From contig NZ_RXFQ01000021.1 of assembly GCF_003951285.1 (NCBI RefSeq), positions 50,678-114,677 on the forward strand: 64,000 nt of DNA. Reading direction: 5' to 3'. This document shows positions 1 to 8,545 of the stretch, piece after piece. Made by a program: the position numbers and the translations under genes. Position 1 is the first letter of the stretch. Each line of letters begins with the position of its first letter. Below the pieces are notes generated by a model. The model did no database searches. It had not been told where the DNA came from and saw only the letters and a program-made list of their open reading frames with translations. Source of the stretch: Variovorax beijingensis (GTDB lineage: Bacteria; Pseudomonadota; Gammaproteobacteria; Burkholderiales; Burkholderiaceae_C).

Positions 1-722
1 ATGTCGGCGCGAAGAATGAGCAGCTCGGCCACGCGCTCGGGCTTGATCACGTCGCGGTACACCTTGCGGTACACCTCGAAGGCCGAGACGCTGCGCAGGA
101 TGGCGCTCCAGTGATAGAAGTCGTACTCTTGGTCTTCTTCCGTGGCGGTGCCGAAGAACTCGCTGTTGAGCGCGTGGAACTTCACGTCCACCAGCCGCGC
201 GGTGTTGTCGGCGCGCTCCAGAAAGGTGCCAAGGCGCGAGAAGTAGAACGCCTCGTCCTGCAGCATGGTGCCGAGCGTGACGCCGCGCGACAGGTGCGAG
301 CGGAACTTGACCCATTCGAAGAATTGGGCCGGGTCGCGCTCGAAATCGCCGGCGCGCAGCATGCGGTTGACCTCGAGCCAGGTGGTGTTCTGGGTTTCCC
401 AGGCCTCGGTGGTGAGCGCGCCGCGAACCGCCCGCGCGTTCTCGCGCGCGGCCTTGAGGCAGGAAAGGATCGAAGACGGATTGCTCTCGTCCTTGACCAT
501 GAATTCCATCACGTCGTGCGGCGTGATCTGCTCGTACTTCTTGTTGTACGAGGGCAGCAGCTCACTGATGGACAGCACGCCCTGCCAGCCGTACTTGGCC
601 ACTTCGGCCGACTGGGGCAGCAGCGAGGTCTGGTAGTTGACGTCGAGCATGCGGGCGGTGTTCTCCGCGCGCTCGGTGTAGCGGGACATCCAGTAAAGAT
701 GATCGGCGGTGCGTGACAGCAT
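1..722 (-). CDS. Alpha-E domain protein (DUF403), C-terminus off the window
   Basis: The reading frame opens at an ATG at 722 and runs off the left edge, so about 240 residues are visible and the end is missing. The N-terminus carries the family signature W11-x-x-R-Y-T-E-R-A-E-N21, and the rest is helical and polar, as in the alpha-E fold. This family always travels with circularly permuted ATP-grasp and transglutaminase genes and is predicted to belong to a peptide-ligation system of unknown product; no biochemical role is established. It starts 11 bases after the stop of the ATP-grasp gene at 734-2227, so the two are almost certainly co-transcribed. A paralogous alpha-E domain is fused to an ATP-grasp in the gene at 8546-11287. 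Confidence 0.88.
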   Translation of the reverse strand, partial: MLSRTADHLYWMSRYTERAENTARMLDVNYQTSLLPQSAEVAKYGWQGVLSISELLPSYNKKYEQITPHDVMEFMVKDESNPSSILSCLKAARENARAVRGALTTEAWETQNTTWLEVNRMLRAGDFERDPAQFFEWVKFRSHLSRGVTLGTMLQDEAFYFSRLGTFLERADNTARLVDVKFHALNSEFFGTATEEDQEYDFYHWSAILRSVSAFEVYRKVYRDVIKPERVAELLILRAD

Positions 723-733
723 CGTTTGTGCTC

Positions 734-2227
734 CTACGATTGGCTTTGCGACTGCGTGGCCGCCTTGGGCCTGGGCGTGCGGTCGGCTTCGAGAATCCAG
801 GTGTCCTTGGTGCCGCCGCCCTGCGACGAATTGACCACCAGCGAGCCCTCCTTGAGCGCCACGCGCGTGAGGCCGCCGGGCACCATCTGCACCTCGCTGC
901 CCGAAAGCACGAAGGGACGCAGGTCGATGTGGCGCGGCGCGATGCCGGCATCGACGAAGGTCGGCGAGGTCGACAGGCTCAGCGTGGGCTGCGCGATGTA
1001 GCCGTCTGGCTTGGCGATCACGGCCTTCTTGAAGTCCTCGATCTCGGCCTGCGTGGCGGCCGGGCCGATCAGCATGCCGTAGCCGCCGGCGCCGTGCACC
1101 TCCTTGACGACCAGGTCCTTCATGTTGTCGAGCGTGTACTGCAGCTCGTCCTTGTTGCGGCACATGTAGGTGGGCACGTTCTTCAGGATCGGCTTTTCGC
1201 CGAGGTAGAACTCGACCATCTTGGGCACGTAAGGGTAGATCGACTTGTCGTCGGCCACGCCGGTGCCCACCGCATTGCAGATGACGACGTTGCCGTCGCG
1301 GTAGGCGCGCATCAGGCCCGCGCAACCGAGCGTGGACGTGGGGCGGAACACCTCGGGGTCGAGGAAGTCGTCGTCGACGCGGCGGTAGATCACGTCGACG
1401 CGCCGCGGCCCGCGCGTGGTGCGCATGTAGACGAAGTTGTCCTTCACGAACAGGTCCTGTCCCTCGACCAGTTCCACGCCCATCTGCTGGGCAAGGAAGG
1501 CATGCTCGAAGTAGGCGCTGTTGTACATGCCGGGCGTGAGTACCACCACCGTGGGCTCGGCCGTGGCAGCCGGCGCGCTGGCACGCAGCGTTTCAAGCAG
1601 CAGGTCGGGGTAGTGCGCCACGGGCGCGATGCGGTTCTGGTTGAACAGCTCGGGAAAGAGCCGCATCATCATCTTGCGGTTCTCGAGCATGTAGCTCACG
1701 CCGCTGGGCACGCGCAGGTTGTCTTCGAGCACGTAGTACTCGCCGTTGCCCTGGGCATCGGGGGCGCGCACGATGTCGATGCCCGAGATGTTGGAGTAGA
1801 CGTTGTGCGGCACGTTGACGCCCATCATCTCGGGGCGGAACTGCGCGTTGTTCAGGATCTGCTCGGCCGGAATGATGCCGGCCTTGATGATTTCCTGGTC
1901 GTGGTAGACGTCATGCAGGAAGCGGTTGAGCGCCGTGACGCGCTGCACCAGCCCCTTTTCCATGCTCTCCCACTCGTGGGCGGGAATGATGCGCGGCAGC
2001 AGGTCGAACGGTATGAGCCGCTCGGTGCCGGAACCGTCCTCGTCCTTGGCGCCGTACACCGCAAAGGTGATGCCGACCCGGCGGAAGATCATTTCCGCCT
2101 CTTCGCGCCGCGATCGCATCACCTCGCCGGGTTGCTTCGCGAGCCATTGGTCGTAGCGCTTGTAATGCTGCCGGATTGCAGCCCCCGCATAGGGCAACTG
2201 CTCATACATCTCATCGAATTTGTGCAT
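734..2227 (-). CDS. Circularly permuted ATP-grasp type 2 protein (DUF404/DUF407)
   Basis: A 497-residue predicted amide-bond-forming ligase of the circularly permuted ATP-grasp family. The ATG at 2227 is preferred because AAGGAGAT lies just upstream and because the longer open frame would run into comEC. Recognisable family blocks are RVPSGVSYMLENR and VLTPGMYNSAYFEHAF, both paralogous to blocks in the fusion protein at 8546-11287. The product and substrate of this family are unknown; a role in making a peptide or modifying a protein is a prediction from domain context. It is followed directly by the alpha-E gene. The C-terminus ends in an alternating tract, TQSQSQS, encoded by mixed codons. 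Confidence 0.93.
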   Translation of the reverse strand: MHKFDEMYEQLPYAGAAIRQHYKRYDQWLAKQPGEVMRSRREEAEMIFRRVGITFAVYGAKDEDGSGTERLIPFDLLPRIIPAHEWESMEKGLVQRVTALNRFLHDVYHDQEIIKAGIIPAEQILNNAQFRPEMMGVNVPHNVYSNISGIDIVRAPDAQGNGEYYVLEDNLRVPSGVSYMLENRKMMMRLFPELFNQNRIAPVAHYPDLLLETLRASAPAATAEPTVVVLTPGMYNSAYFEHAFLAQQMGVELVEGQDLFVKDNFVYMRTTRGPRRVDVIYRRVDDDFLDPEVFRPTSTLGCAGLMRAYRDGNVVICNAVGTGVADDKSIYPYVPKMVEFYLGEKPILKNVPTYMCRNKDELQYTLDNMKDLVVKEVHGAGGYGMLIGPAATQAEIEDFKKAVIAKPDGYIAQPTLSLSTSPTFVDAGIAPRHIDLRPFVLSGSEVQMVPGGLTRVALKEGSLVVNSSQGGGTKDTWILEADRTPRPKAATQSQSQS

Positions 2228-2318
2228 GGAACGACCAATCTCCTTGAGCCATAGCTTAGCAAGTTCGAGGCCAGTGAAAGCCCTATGTTGAGGCGGAACG
2301 CCGCGCCGCCGCCCGCTT

Positions 2319-4784
2319 TCACGGCAGGCGGTGGTGCCAATAGCGGGCATTGCGCTCCCGTTCGCAGCCGACTTCGGCCGGCTCCCGGCTGCGCCACAGC
2401 GCGGCGCCGCAGGGCACGCTCTCGACCAGCTTCACGCCATGCGCGGCATAGCGTTCGGCCACCTCCGGGGCCGGGTGGCCGAAACGGTTGCGGTAACCCG
2501 CCTGGACCAGCGCGATGCGCGGGCGCACCGCTTCGAGGAACAGCACGCTCGACGAGGTCTTGCTGCCATGGTGCGGCGCCAGCAGCACGTCGGCACGCAG
2601 GTCGGCCGTGCGCGAAACCAGCGCGGCCTCCTGCAGGCGCTCGATGTCGCCGGCCAGCAGCACCGTGGCGCGGCCGTTGGCGATGCGCAGCCCGCAAGAA
2701 ATCGCGTTGGGCTTGGTGAAGGAAAGATAGTCGGCCGGTGCGGGGTGGAGAACTTCGAAATCCACGCCGTCCCAGGTCCAGCGCTGCCCCGCCTCGCAGC
2801 GCCGGGCCGGACGCACCGACTGCAGCGGGTGCGCGGCTTCGATCGAGCTCAACAGCTCCGCCTGCGGCTGCATCGAGAGCACCGCGGCCGCGCCGCCGGT
2901 GTGGTCGCTGTCGCGGTGGCTCAGCACCAGCGTGTCCAGCCGCTCGTCGAAGGCGCGCAGCAGGGGCACGAGCACGCGATGGCCGGCGTCGCTCTCGAGG
3001 CTGTAGCGCGGGCCGGCGTCGTACAGCAGGCTGTGCGTTGCGGTGCGCACAAGAACTGCGTTGCCCTGCCCGATGTCCGCGGCCAGCAGCTCGAACTGCC
3101 CCGCGGCCGGCCGGGGCGCGTGCCAGAGCAGCACCGGCAGCAGGAGCGGCAGGCCCAGCGTGCGCAGCGACCACGGCAGCCGCATCGCGAGCAGGACGCC
3201 GCCCGCCACGCCGCAGGCCGCCATCCACACGGGCGGCGCCGCCATCGAGAACGTGGCATACGGCAGTGCGGCCAGCCACCGCAGCAGCAGGGCCAGCACC
3301 TGCACGGCCCAAGCGGCAAGCTCCCAGAGCGGCGCCGCCACAGCCCCCAGCATCGCCAGCGGCGTGACCACCAGCGTGACCCAGGGGATCGCCACCGCGT
3401 TGGCCAGCAGGCCCACCACCGACACCTGCTGGAAAAGCAGCAGGCTCAATGGCGTCAGCGCCAGCGTGATCACCCATTGCTCGCGGAAGAACGCCAGCAG
3501 CCGGGCCGATCTGCCCGCCGCCTCCTCGGCCGACCGCATGAAGCCCGTCGCGAACAGAATGCCGACCGCCACGAAGCTGAGCCAGAAGCCGGCCTGCATC
3601 AGCGCCCACGGGTCGACGGCCACCACCACCGCCGCGATCAGCAGCCAGACATGGGGCCATGGCCAGCGCCGCCCCGTGAACCGCAGCAGCGCCGCGGTCG
3701 CGAGCATCCACACCGTGCGCTGCGAGGGCACGCCCCAGCCGCTGAAAAGCGCATAGAGCCCGGCCAGCAGCACGCCGCCGGCCAGCGCGGCCTGCGGCGC
3801 GGGAACGCGCAGCATCAGCCGCCCGCTGCGGCGCCACAGCGCGCCCACCGCATGGGCGGCAAGCCAGGCGAACATGGTGATGTGCAGCCCCGAGATCGAC
3901 ATCAGGTGGGCCACGCCGGTGGCGCGAAAAACGTCCCAGTCGCTGCGGTCGATGGCCCCCTGATCGCCGGTGACGAGTGCGGCGATGACGCCCGCCTGCC
4001 GGGTGTCGGCCACGCGCTCGAACACCGCATCGCGCACCGCCTCCCGTGCACGCTCGATGGGATGCAGCCATGTGGACTGCAGGCGTGCGGGTGCGGCATC
4101 GCGGGCCCCTGTTCGCACATAGCCGCTGGCATGCACGCCCTGCTCCCAGAGCCACAGTTCGTTGTCGAAACCATGCGGATTGAGATTGCCGTGCGGCGCC
4201 TTCAGCCGCACCGTGAGGCGCCAGCGCTCGCCCGCATGCAGCGTGGCTGCATCGCCGGCTGCGGCACGGCCTTCGGTCGCACGTCCCCAGAGAGCGCTGT
4301 CTTCGCGGTACCAGCCGAGCGCGATGCGCGCCGGAACGCGCGGCGCAGCCCCGGCGCGCCCGTCAGCCCAGCGCGCCGACTCCACATCGAGCCGAAAGCG
4401 CGTACCACCCTCGTTGCGCTGGGGCATCTGCGCGATCACGCCAACCACCTGCAGGTCGCGGCCTTCGAGCACCGGGTCGAGTGCGCCCCCTGCATAGGCC
4501 GCCGCGCGCCAGCCCGCGAGCCCGCCGGCGGCAAGCGCTCCGCAGGCCAGCGCAAGGGCCATCGCAAGCCCTGCCGGCATGCGCCACGCGCGAAGCGGCC
4601 GGCGCCATCGGCGCGACAGTGCCGCCAGGCCGGCCAGGCCTGCGAAGAGCAGCGCCGCATAGGCACCCGCGCTCCACAGCCTCGGCTGGTGCAACTGCAA
4701 GGCCGTGCCGAGCAGCGATCCGCCCAGCGCGGCAAAGGCCCACGACGACGCTGCGGCGCCGCCGGACGCGCGTGCCGGCCTCAC
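2319..4784 (-). CDS. comEC: DNA internalization competence protein ComEC/Rec2
   Basis: A large polytopic inner-membrane protein of about 821 residues, the predicted channel that carries single-stranded DNA into the cytoplasm during natural transformation. It has hydrophobic N-terminal segments, a ComEC competence domain in the middle (HLMSISGLHITMFAW) and a C-terminal metallo-beta-lactamase-like domain with the LSHRDSDHTGG motif. The frame can be extended to a TTG at 4811, but the purine-rich stretch there sits too close to that codon. The GTG at 4784 has GGAG seven bases upstream and is preferred. The gene interrupts the two ATP-grasp/alpha-E gene clusters and runs in the same direction as the first. 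No other competence gene is in the window. Confidence 0.92.
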   Translation of the reverse strand: MRPARASGGAAASSWAFAALGGSLLGTALQLHQPRLWSAGAYAALLFAGLAGLAALSRRWRRPLRAWRMPAGLAMALALACGALAAGGLAGWRAAAYAGGALDPVLEGRDLQVVGVIAQMPQRNEGGTRFRLDVESARWADGRAGAAPRVPARIALGWYREDSALWGRATEGRAAAGDAATLHAGERWRLTVRLKAPHGNLNPHGFDNELWLWEQGVHASGYVRTGARDAAPARLQSTWLHPIERAREAVRDAVFERVADTRQAGVIAALVTGDQGAIDRSDWDVFRATGVAHLMSISGLHITMFAWLAAHAVGALWRRSGRLMLRVPAPQAALAGGVLLAGLYALFSGWGVPSQRTVWMLATAALLRFTGRRWPWPHVWLLIAAVVVAVDPWALMQAGFWLSFVAVGILFATGFMRSAEEAAGRSARLLAFFREQWVITLALTPLSLLLFQQVSVVGLLANAVAIPWVTLVVTPLAMLGAVAAPLWELAAWAVQVLALLLRWLAALPYATFSMAAPPVWMAACGVAGGVLLAMRLPWSLRTLGLPLLLPVLLWHAPRPAAGQFELLAADIGQGNAVLVRTATHSLLYDAGPRYSLESDAGHRVLVPLLRAFDERLDTLVLSHRDSDHTGGAAAVLSMQPQAELLSSIEAAHPLQSVRPARRCEAGQRWTWDGVDFEVLHPAPADYLSFTKPNAISCGLRIANGRATVLLAGDIERLQEAALVSRTADLRADVLLAPHHGSKTSSSVLFLEAVRPRIALVQAGYRNRFGHPAPEVAERYAAHGVKLVESVPCGAALWRSREPAEVGCERERNARYWHHRLP

Positions 4785-4862
4785 CGGCAGACTCCAGAAC
4801 TCATGATGCAAACCCTCCCTGTACTCACGCTCAGTGGCGCGTTAATTGCTTTGCTTCTGGGC

Positions 4863-4868
4863 TAGTAT
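4863..4868 (+). promoter_or_regulatory. Possible -10 element for the transglutaminase-amidoligase gene
   Basis: TAGTAT lies in the 140-base divergent region between comEC and the large transglutaminase gene, about 57 bases before its ATG. The AT-rich TTAATT at 4842-4847 is the nearest -35-like sequence, with a short spacer of 15 bases. This is a weak call based on local base composition. Confidence 0.3.
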
Positions 4869-4924
4869 GCGTCTCACAAGAGACATCTTTTCGATGCAAT
4901 CTCGCAGTACTGCACACAAAACGC

Positions 4925-7900
4925 ATGTCCATTCACGCCGCACTCCACCACGTCACCCACTACAAATACGACCGCCCGGTGCAGTTGGGCCCGCAGGTCG
5001 TGCGCTTGCGTCCCGCGCCGCACTGCCGCAGCAACGTCATCTCGTATTCGCTGCAGGTCGAGCCGGCCGAGCACTTCGTCAACTGGATGCAGGACCCGTT
5101 CGCCAACTACCAGGCGCGGCTCGTGTTTCCGGAGAAGACGCGCGAGTTCAAGGTCACGGTCGACCTCGTCGTCGAGATGGCGGTCTACAACCCCTTCGAC
5201 TTCTTCCTCGAGCCGCAGGCCGAGAACTTCCCGTTCAAGTACACCGCCTCGCAGGCCGAGGAACTCGCGCCCTACCTCGTCACCGAAGAACCCACGCCGC
5301 TGCTGTCGGCCTACCTCGGCAAGATCGAGCGCAAGGAGCAGCGCACCATCGACTTCCTGGTCGGCCTCAACCAGCAGGTGCAAAAGGACGTCAACTACCT
5401 GATCCGCATGGAGCCCGGCGTGCAGACGCCGGAAGAAACGCTCACCAGCGGCAGCGGCTCCTGCCGCGATTCGGGCTGGCTGCTGGTGCAGCTGCTGCGC
5501 CATTGCGGCCTGGCCGCGCGCTTCGTCTCGGGCTACCTGATCCAGCTCACGCCCGACGTGAAGGCGCTCGACGGCCCGAGCGGCACCACGGTCGACTTCA
5601 CCGACCTGCATGCCTGGTGCGAAGTGTTCCTTCCGGGGGCGGGCTGGATCGGGCTGGACGCCACCTCGGGCCTGCTGGCCGGCGAAGGCCACATCCCGCT
5701 CGCCTGCACGCCCACGCCTTCGAGCGCCGCGCCCATCGAAGGCGCGGTGGACGAAGCCGAGGTCGACTTCGGCCATGAGATGAAGGTCACGCGCATCTAC
5801 GAATCGCCGCGCGTGACCAAGCCCTACACCGAGGAGCAGTGGGCCGAGGTGCTCGCGCTCGGCGACGCGGTCGATGCGCGGCTGAAAGCCGGCGACGTGC
5901 GCCTCACGATGGGCGGCGAGCCCACCTACGTGGCCACCAGCGACCGCGACGCGCCCGAATGGAACACCGATGCGCTTGGCCCCACCAAGCGCGGCTATGC
6001 CACCGAGCTCGTGCACAAGCTGCGCGCCGAATACGGCCAGGGCGGCTTCCTGCACTTCGGCCAGGGCAAGTGGTATCCGGGCGAGCAATTGCCGCGCTGG
6101 GCGCTGTCGATCTTCTGGCGCGCCGACGGCCAGACACTCTGGCACGACCCCGAACTCTTTGCCGACGAGCGCGTGCCCACGCACTACACGAGCGAAGACG
6201 CGCGCCGCTTCACCACCGTGCTGGCGCACAAGCTCGGCATCACCGAGCGCTACATCCAGCCCGGCTACGAAGACGTCTATTACTACCTCTGGCGCGAACG
6301 CCGACTGCCGGTGAACGTCGACCCCTTCGAATCGAAGCTCGACGACGAGCTCGAGCGCGTTCGCCTGCGCCGCGTGTTCACGCAGAAGCTCGACGCGGTC
6401 ATCGGCTACATGCTGCCGCTCGAACCCGCCAATGCCAATGCCGACGCGCCCGCACTCGAAGGCCCGGGCTGGAAGACCGGCCCCTGGTTCCTGCGCGACG
6501 ACCGGCTCTACCTGATCCCGGGCGATTCGCCGATGGGCTATCGCCTGCCGCTCGATTCGCAGCCCTGGGCCAGCAAGGGCGACTACCCTTACCTTGTCGA
6601 GCGCGACCCGACCGCGCCGCGTGGCGCGCTGCCGAGCTCGGCCGACTACCGCGCGCGCTATGCCGTGCCTGCCGGCGGCGCAGCGGGCGCCGACCTGGGC
6701 GCGGTGCCCTATGCCTTCGGCGCGCCGCCGGTGGTGCCTGCGGCCCTGCGCATGCAGGCGCCGGGCGAGACGGCCGCAGCAGGCACAGCCGCGAGCGGCG
6801 ATGCCGCCGCAGCCCACGCAGCAGCCAACCGCTCCTCCACAACGCCGCCCACGCGACAACCGGTGCGCGGCGAATCCGCCCACTGGGTCACGCGCACCGC
6901 GCTGTGCGTCGAAGTGCGCGACCCGCGCCGCGCCAACGGCCCCGCGGCCGAGAAGAAAGGCAGCGCCTCGGGCGTGCTCTACGTCTTCATGCCGCCGCTC
7001 GCGCGCCTGGAGGACTATCTCGACTTGGTCGCGGCCGTCGAAGCCACAGCCCGGCAGCTCGGCATGCGCATCGTGATGGAAGGCTATCCGCCGCCGCGCG
7101 ATCCGCGCCTGAAGATGCTGGCCGTCACCCCCGACCCGGGCGTGATCGAAGTCAACATCCATCCGGCCCACAACTGGAAGGAACTGGTCGCCCACACCGA
7201 GTTCCTCTACAACGCCGCGTTCGAGACCCGCCTCTCGGCCGAGAAGTTCATGACCGACGGACGCCACACCGGCACCGGCGGCGGCAACCACTTCGTGATG
7301 GGCGGCGCCACGCCGGCCGACAGCCCGTTCCTGCGCCGGCCCGAGCTGCTCGCGAGCCTGCTGCTCTACTGGCACAACCACCCCTCGCTGAGCTACCTGT
7401 TCTCGGGCATGTTCATCGGCCCGACCAGCCAGGCGCCGCGCGTGGACGAGGCGCGCAACGACCAGGTCTACGAGCTCGAGATCGCGCTGAAGGAAATCGC
7501 GAGGAACCGCGAGATCCACGGCCAGAACATGCCGGCCTGGCTGGTGGACCGCACGCTGCGCAACATCCTGATCGACGTGTCGGGCAACACCCACCGCAGC
7601 GAGTTCTGCATCGACAAGCTCTACTCGCCCGACTCGAGCACCGGCCGCCTCGGCCTGCTGGAGCTGCGCGCCTTCGAGATGCCGCCGCATGCGCGCATGA
7701 GCATTGCGCAGCAGCTGCTCATTCGCGCGCTGGTCGCGCGCTTCTGGGACGAGCCGTACAAGGCGCCCGTCACCCGCTGGGGCACCGAGCTGCACGACCG
7801 CTTCCTGCTGCCGACCTTCGTCAAGATGGATTTCGACGACGTCATCAGCGAGATGCGCCAGGCCGGCTTCGCCTTCGATGCCGACTGGTTCGCGCCGCAC

Positions 7901-8461
7901 CTGGAGTTCCGCTTTCCGCTGGTGGGCCAGGTGCAGGCCATGGGCGTGGAGCTGTCGCTGCGCAATGCGCTCGAGCCCTGGCACGTGATGGGCGAGGAAG
8001 GCTCGGCCGGCGGCACGGTGCGCTACGTCGATTCGTCGCTCGAGCGCATCGAGGTGCGCGTGACCGGCCTGAACGAAAGCCGCCACGTCATAACCGTCAA
8101 CGGCAAGGTGCTGCCGCTGCAGCCCACGGGCACCGTCGGCGAATTCGTGGCGGGCGTGCGCTACAAGGCCTGGAACCCGCCGTCGGCCCTGCATCCGAGC
8201 ATCGGCGCCCATGCGCCGCTGACCTTCGACATCGTCGACACCTGGATGAAGCGCTCGCTGGGCGGCTGCCAGTACTTCGTGGCCCACCCGGGCGGGCGCA
8301 ACTACGACACCTTCCCGGTCAATGCCTACGAGGCGGAAAGCCGGCGCATGTCGCGCTTCACGCGCATGGGCCACACGCCGGGGCTGATGCGCACGCCGCC
8401 GGCCACCATCGAGCTCGCGGGCAGCCGCGAATTCCCGTTCACGCTCGATTTGCGGCGCTGA
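4925..8461 (+). CDS. Transglutaminase-like protein fused to putative amidoligase (DUF2126)
   Basis: A 1178-residue protein. The N-terminal transglutaminase N and core domains (about residues 1-300) carry a plausible Cys-His-Asp triad: C180 in GSGSCRDS, H229 in DLHAWCEVF and D245 in IGLDATSG. The rest matches DUF2126, a family proposed to be a carboxylate-amine ligase, with TGGGNHFVMGGATPADSPF as a landmark. An Ala/Thr-rich linker lies near residues 610-650. The ATG at 4925 gives the canonical family N-terminus (MSIHAALHHVTHYKYDRP); no clear ribosome-binding site is seen. The gene heads a plus-strand cluster with an ATP-grasp/alpha-E fusion and a second transglutaminase. The combination implies ligation and hydrolysis or transfer on peptides, but no member has a proven substrate that I know of. 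Confidence 0.93.
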   Translation: MSIHAALHHVTHYKYDRPVQLGPQVVRLRPAPHCRSNVISYSLQVEPAEHFVNWMQDPFANYQARLVFPEKTREFKVTVDLVVEMAVYNPFDFFLEPQAENFPFKYTASQAEELAPYLVTEEPTPLLSAYLGKIERKEQRTIDFLVGLNQQVQKDVNYLIRMEPGVQTPEETLTSGSGSCRDSGWLLVQLLRHCGLAARFVSGYLIQLTPDVKALDGPSGTTVDFTDLHAWCEVFLPGAGWIGLDATSGLLAGEGHIPLACTPTPSSAAPIEGAVDEAEVDFGHEMKVTRIYESPRVTKPYTEEQWAEVLALGDAVDARLKAGDVRLTMGGEPTYVATSDRDAPEWNTDALGPTKRGYATELVHKLRAEYGQGGFLHFGQGKWYPGEQLPRWALSIFWRADGQTLWHDPELFADERVPTHYTSEDARRFTTVLAHKLGITERYIQPGYEDVYYYLWRERRLPVNVDPFESKLDDELERVRLRRVFTQKLDAVIGYMLPLEPANANADAPALEGPGWKTGPWFLRDDRLYLIPGDSPMGYRLPLDSQPWASKGDYPYLVERDPTAPRGALPSSADYRARYAVPAGGAAGADLGAVPYAFGAPPVVPAALRMQAPGETAAAGTAASGDAAAAHAAANRSSTTPPTRQPVRGESAHWVTRTALCVEVRDPRRANGPAAEKKGSASGVLYVFMPPLARLEDYLDLVAAVEATARQLGMRIVMEGYPPPRDPRLKMLAVTPDPGVIEVNIHPAHNWKELVAHTEFLYNAAFETRLSAEKFMTDGRHTGTGGGNHFVMGGATPADSPFLRRPELLASLLLYWHNHPSLSYLFSGMFIGPTSQAPRVDEARNDQVYELEIALKEIARNREIHGQNMPAWLVDRTLRNILIDVSGNTHRSEFCIDKLYSPDSSTGRLGLLELRAFEMPPHARMSIAQQLLIRALVARFWDEPYKAPVTRWGTELHDRFLLPTFVKMDFDDVISEMRQAGFAFDADWFAPHLEFRFPLVGQVQAMGVELSLRNALEPWHVMGEEGSAGGTVRYVDSSLERIEVRVTGLNESRHVITVNGKVLPLQPTGTVGEFVAGVRYKAWNPPSALHPSIGAHAPLTFDIVDTWMKRSLGGCQYFVAHPGGRNYDTFPVNAYEAESRRMSRFTRMGHTPGLMRTPPATIELAGSREFPFTLDLRR

Positions 8462-8545
8462 GAGGGGTTTGAAAAGCCCGCAAGAGGACATTCAGCACAT
8501 CGCCCGCCATCCGGCCGGTGACGGCAATGTGACAATCCACCTCCT

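Noticed and set aside
2331..4865. 844-residue open frame on the plus strand opposite comEC
   Set aside because: It is an antisense shadow produced by high GC at third positions; the translation is rich in Arg, Gln, His and Ala with no domain, while the minus strand encodes a clear ComEC.
4874..8491. 1205-residue minus-strand open frame opposite the DUF2126 gene
   Set aside because: No recognisable motif and a composition typical of GC-driven antisense frames.
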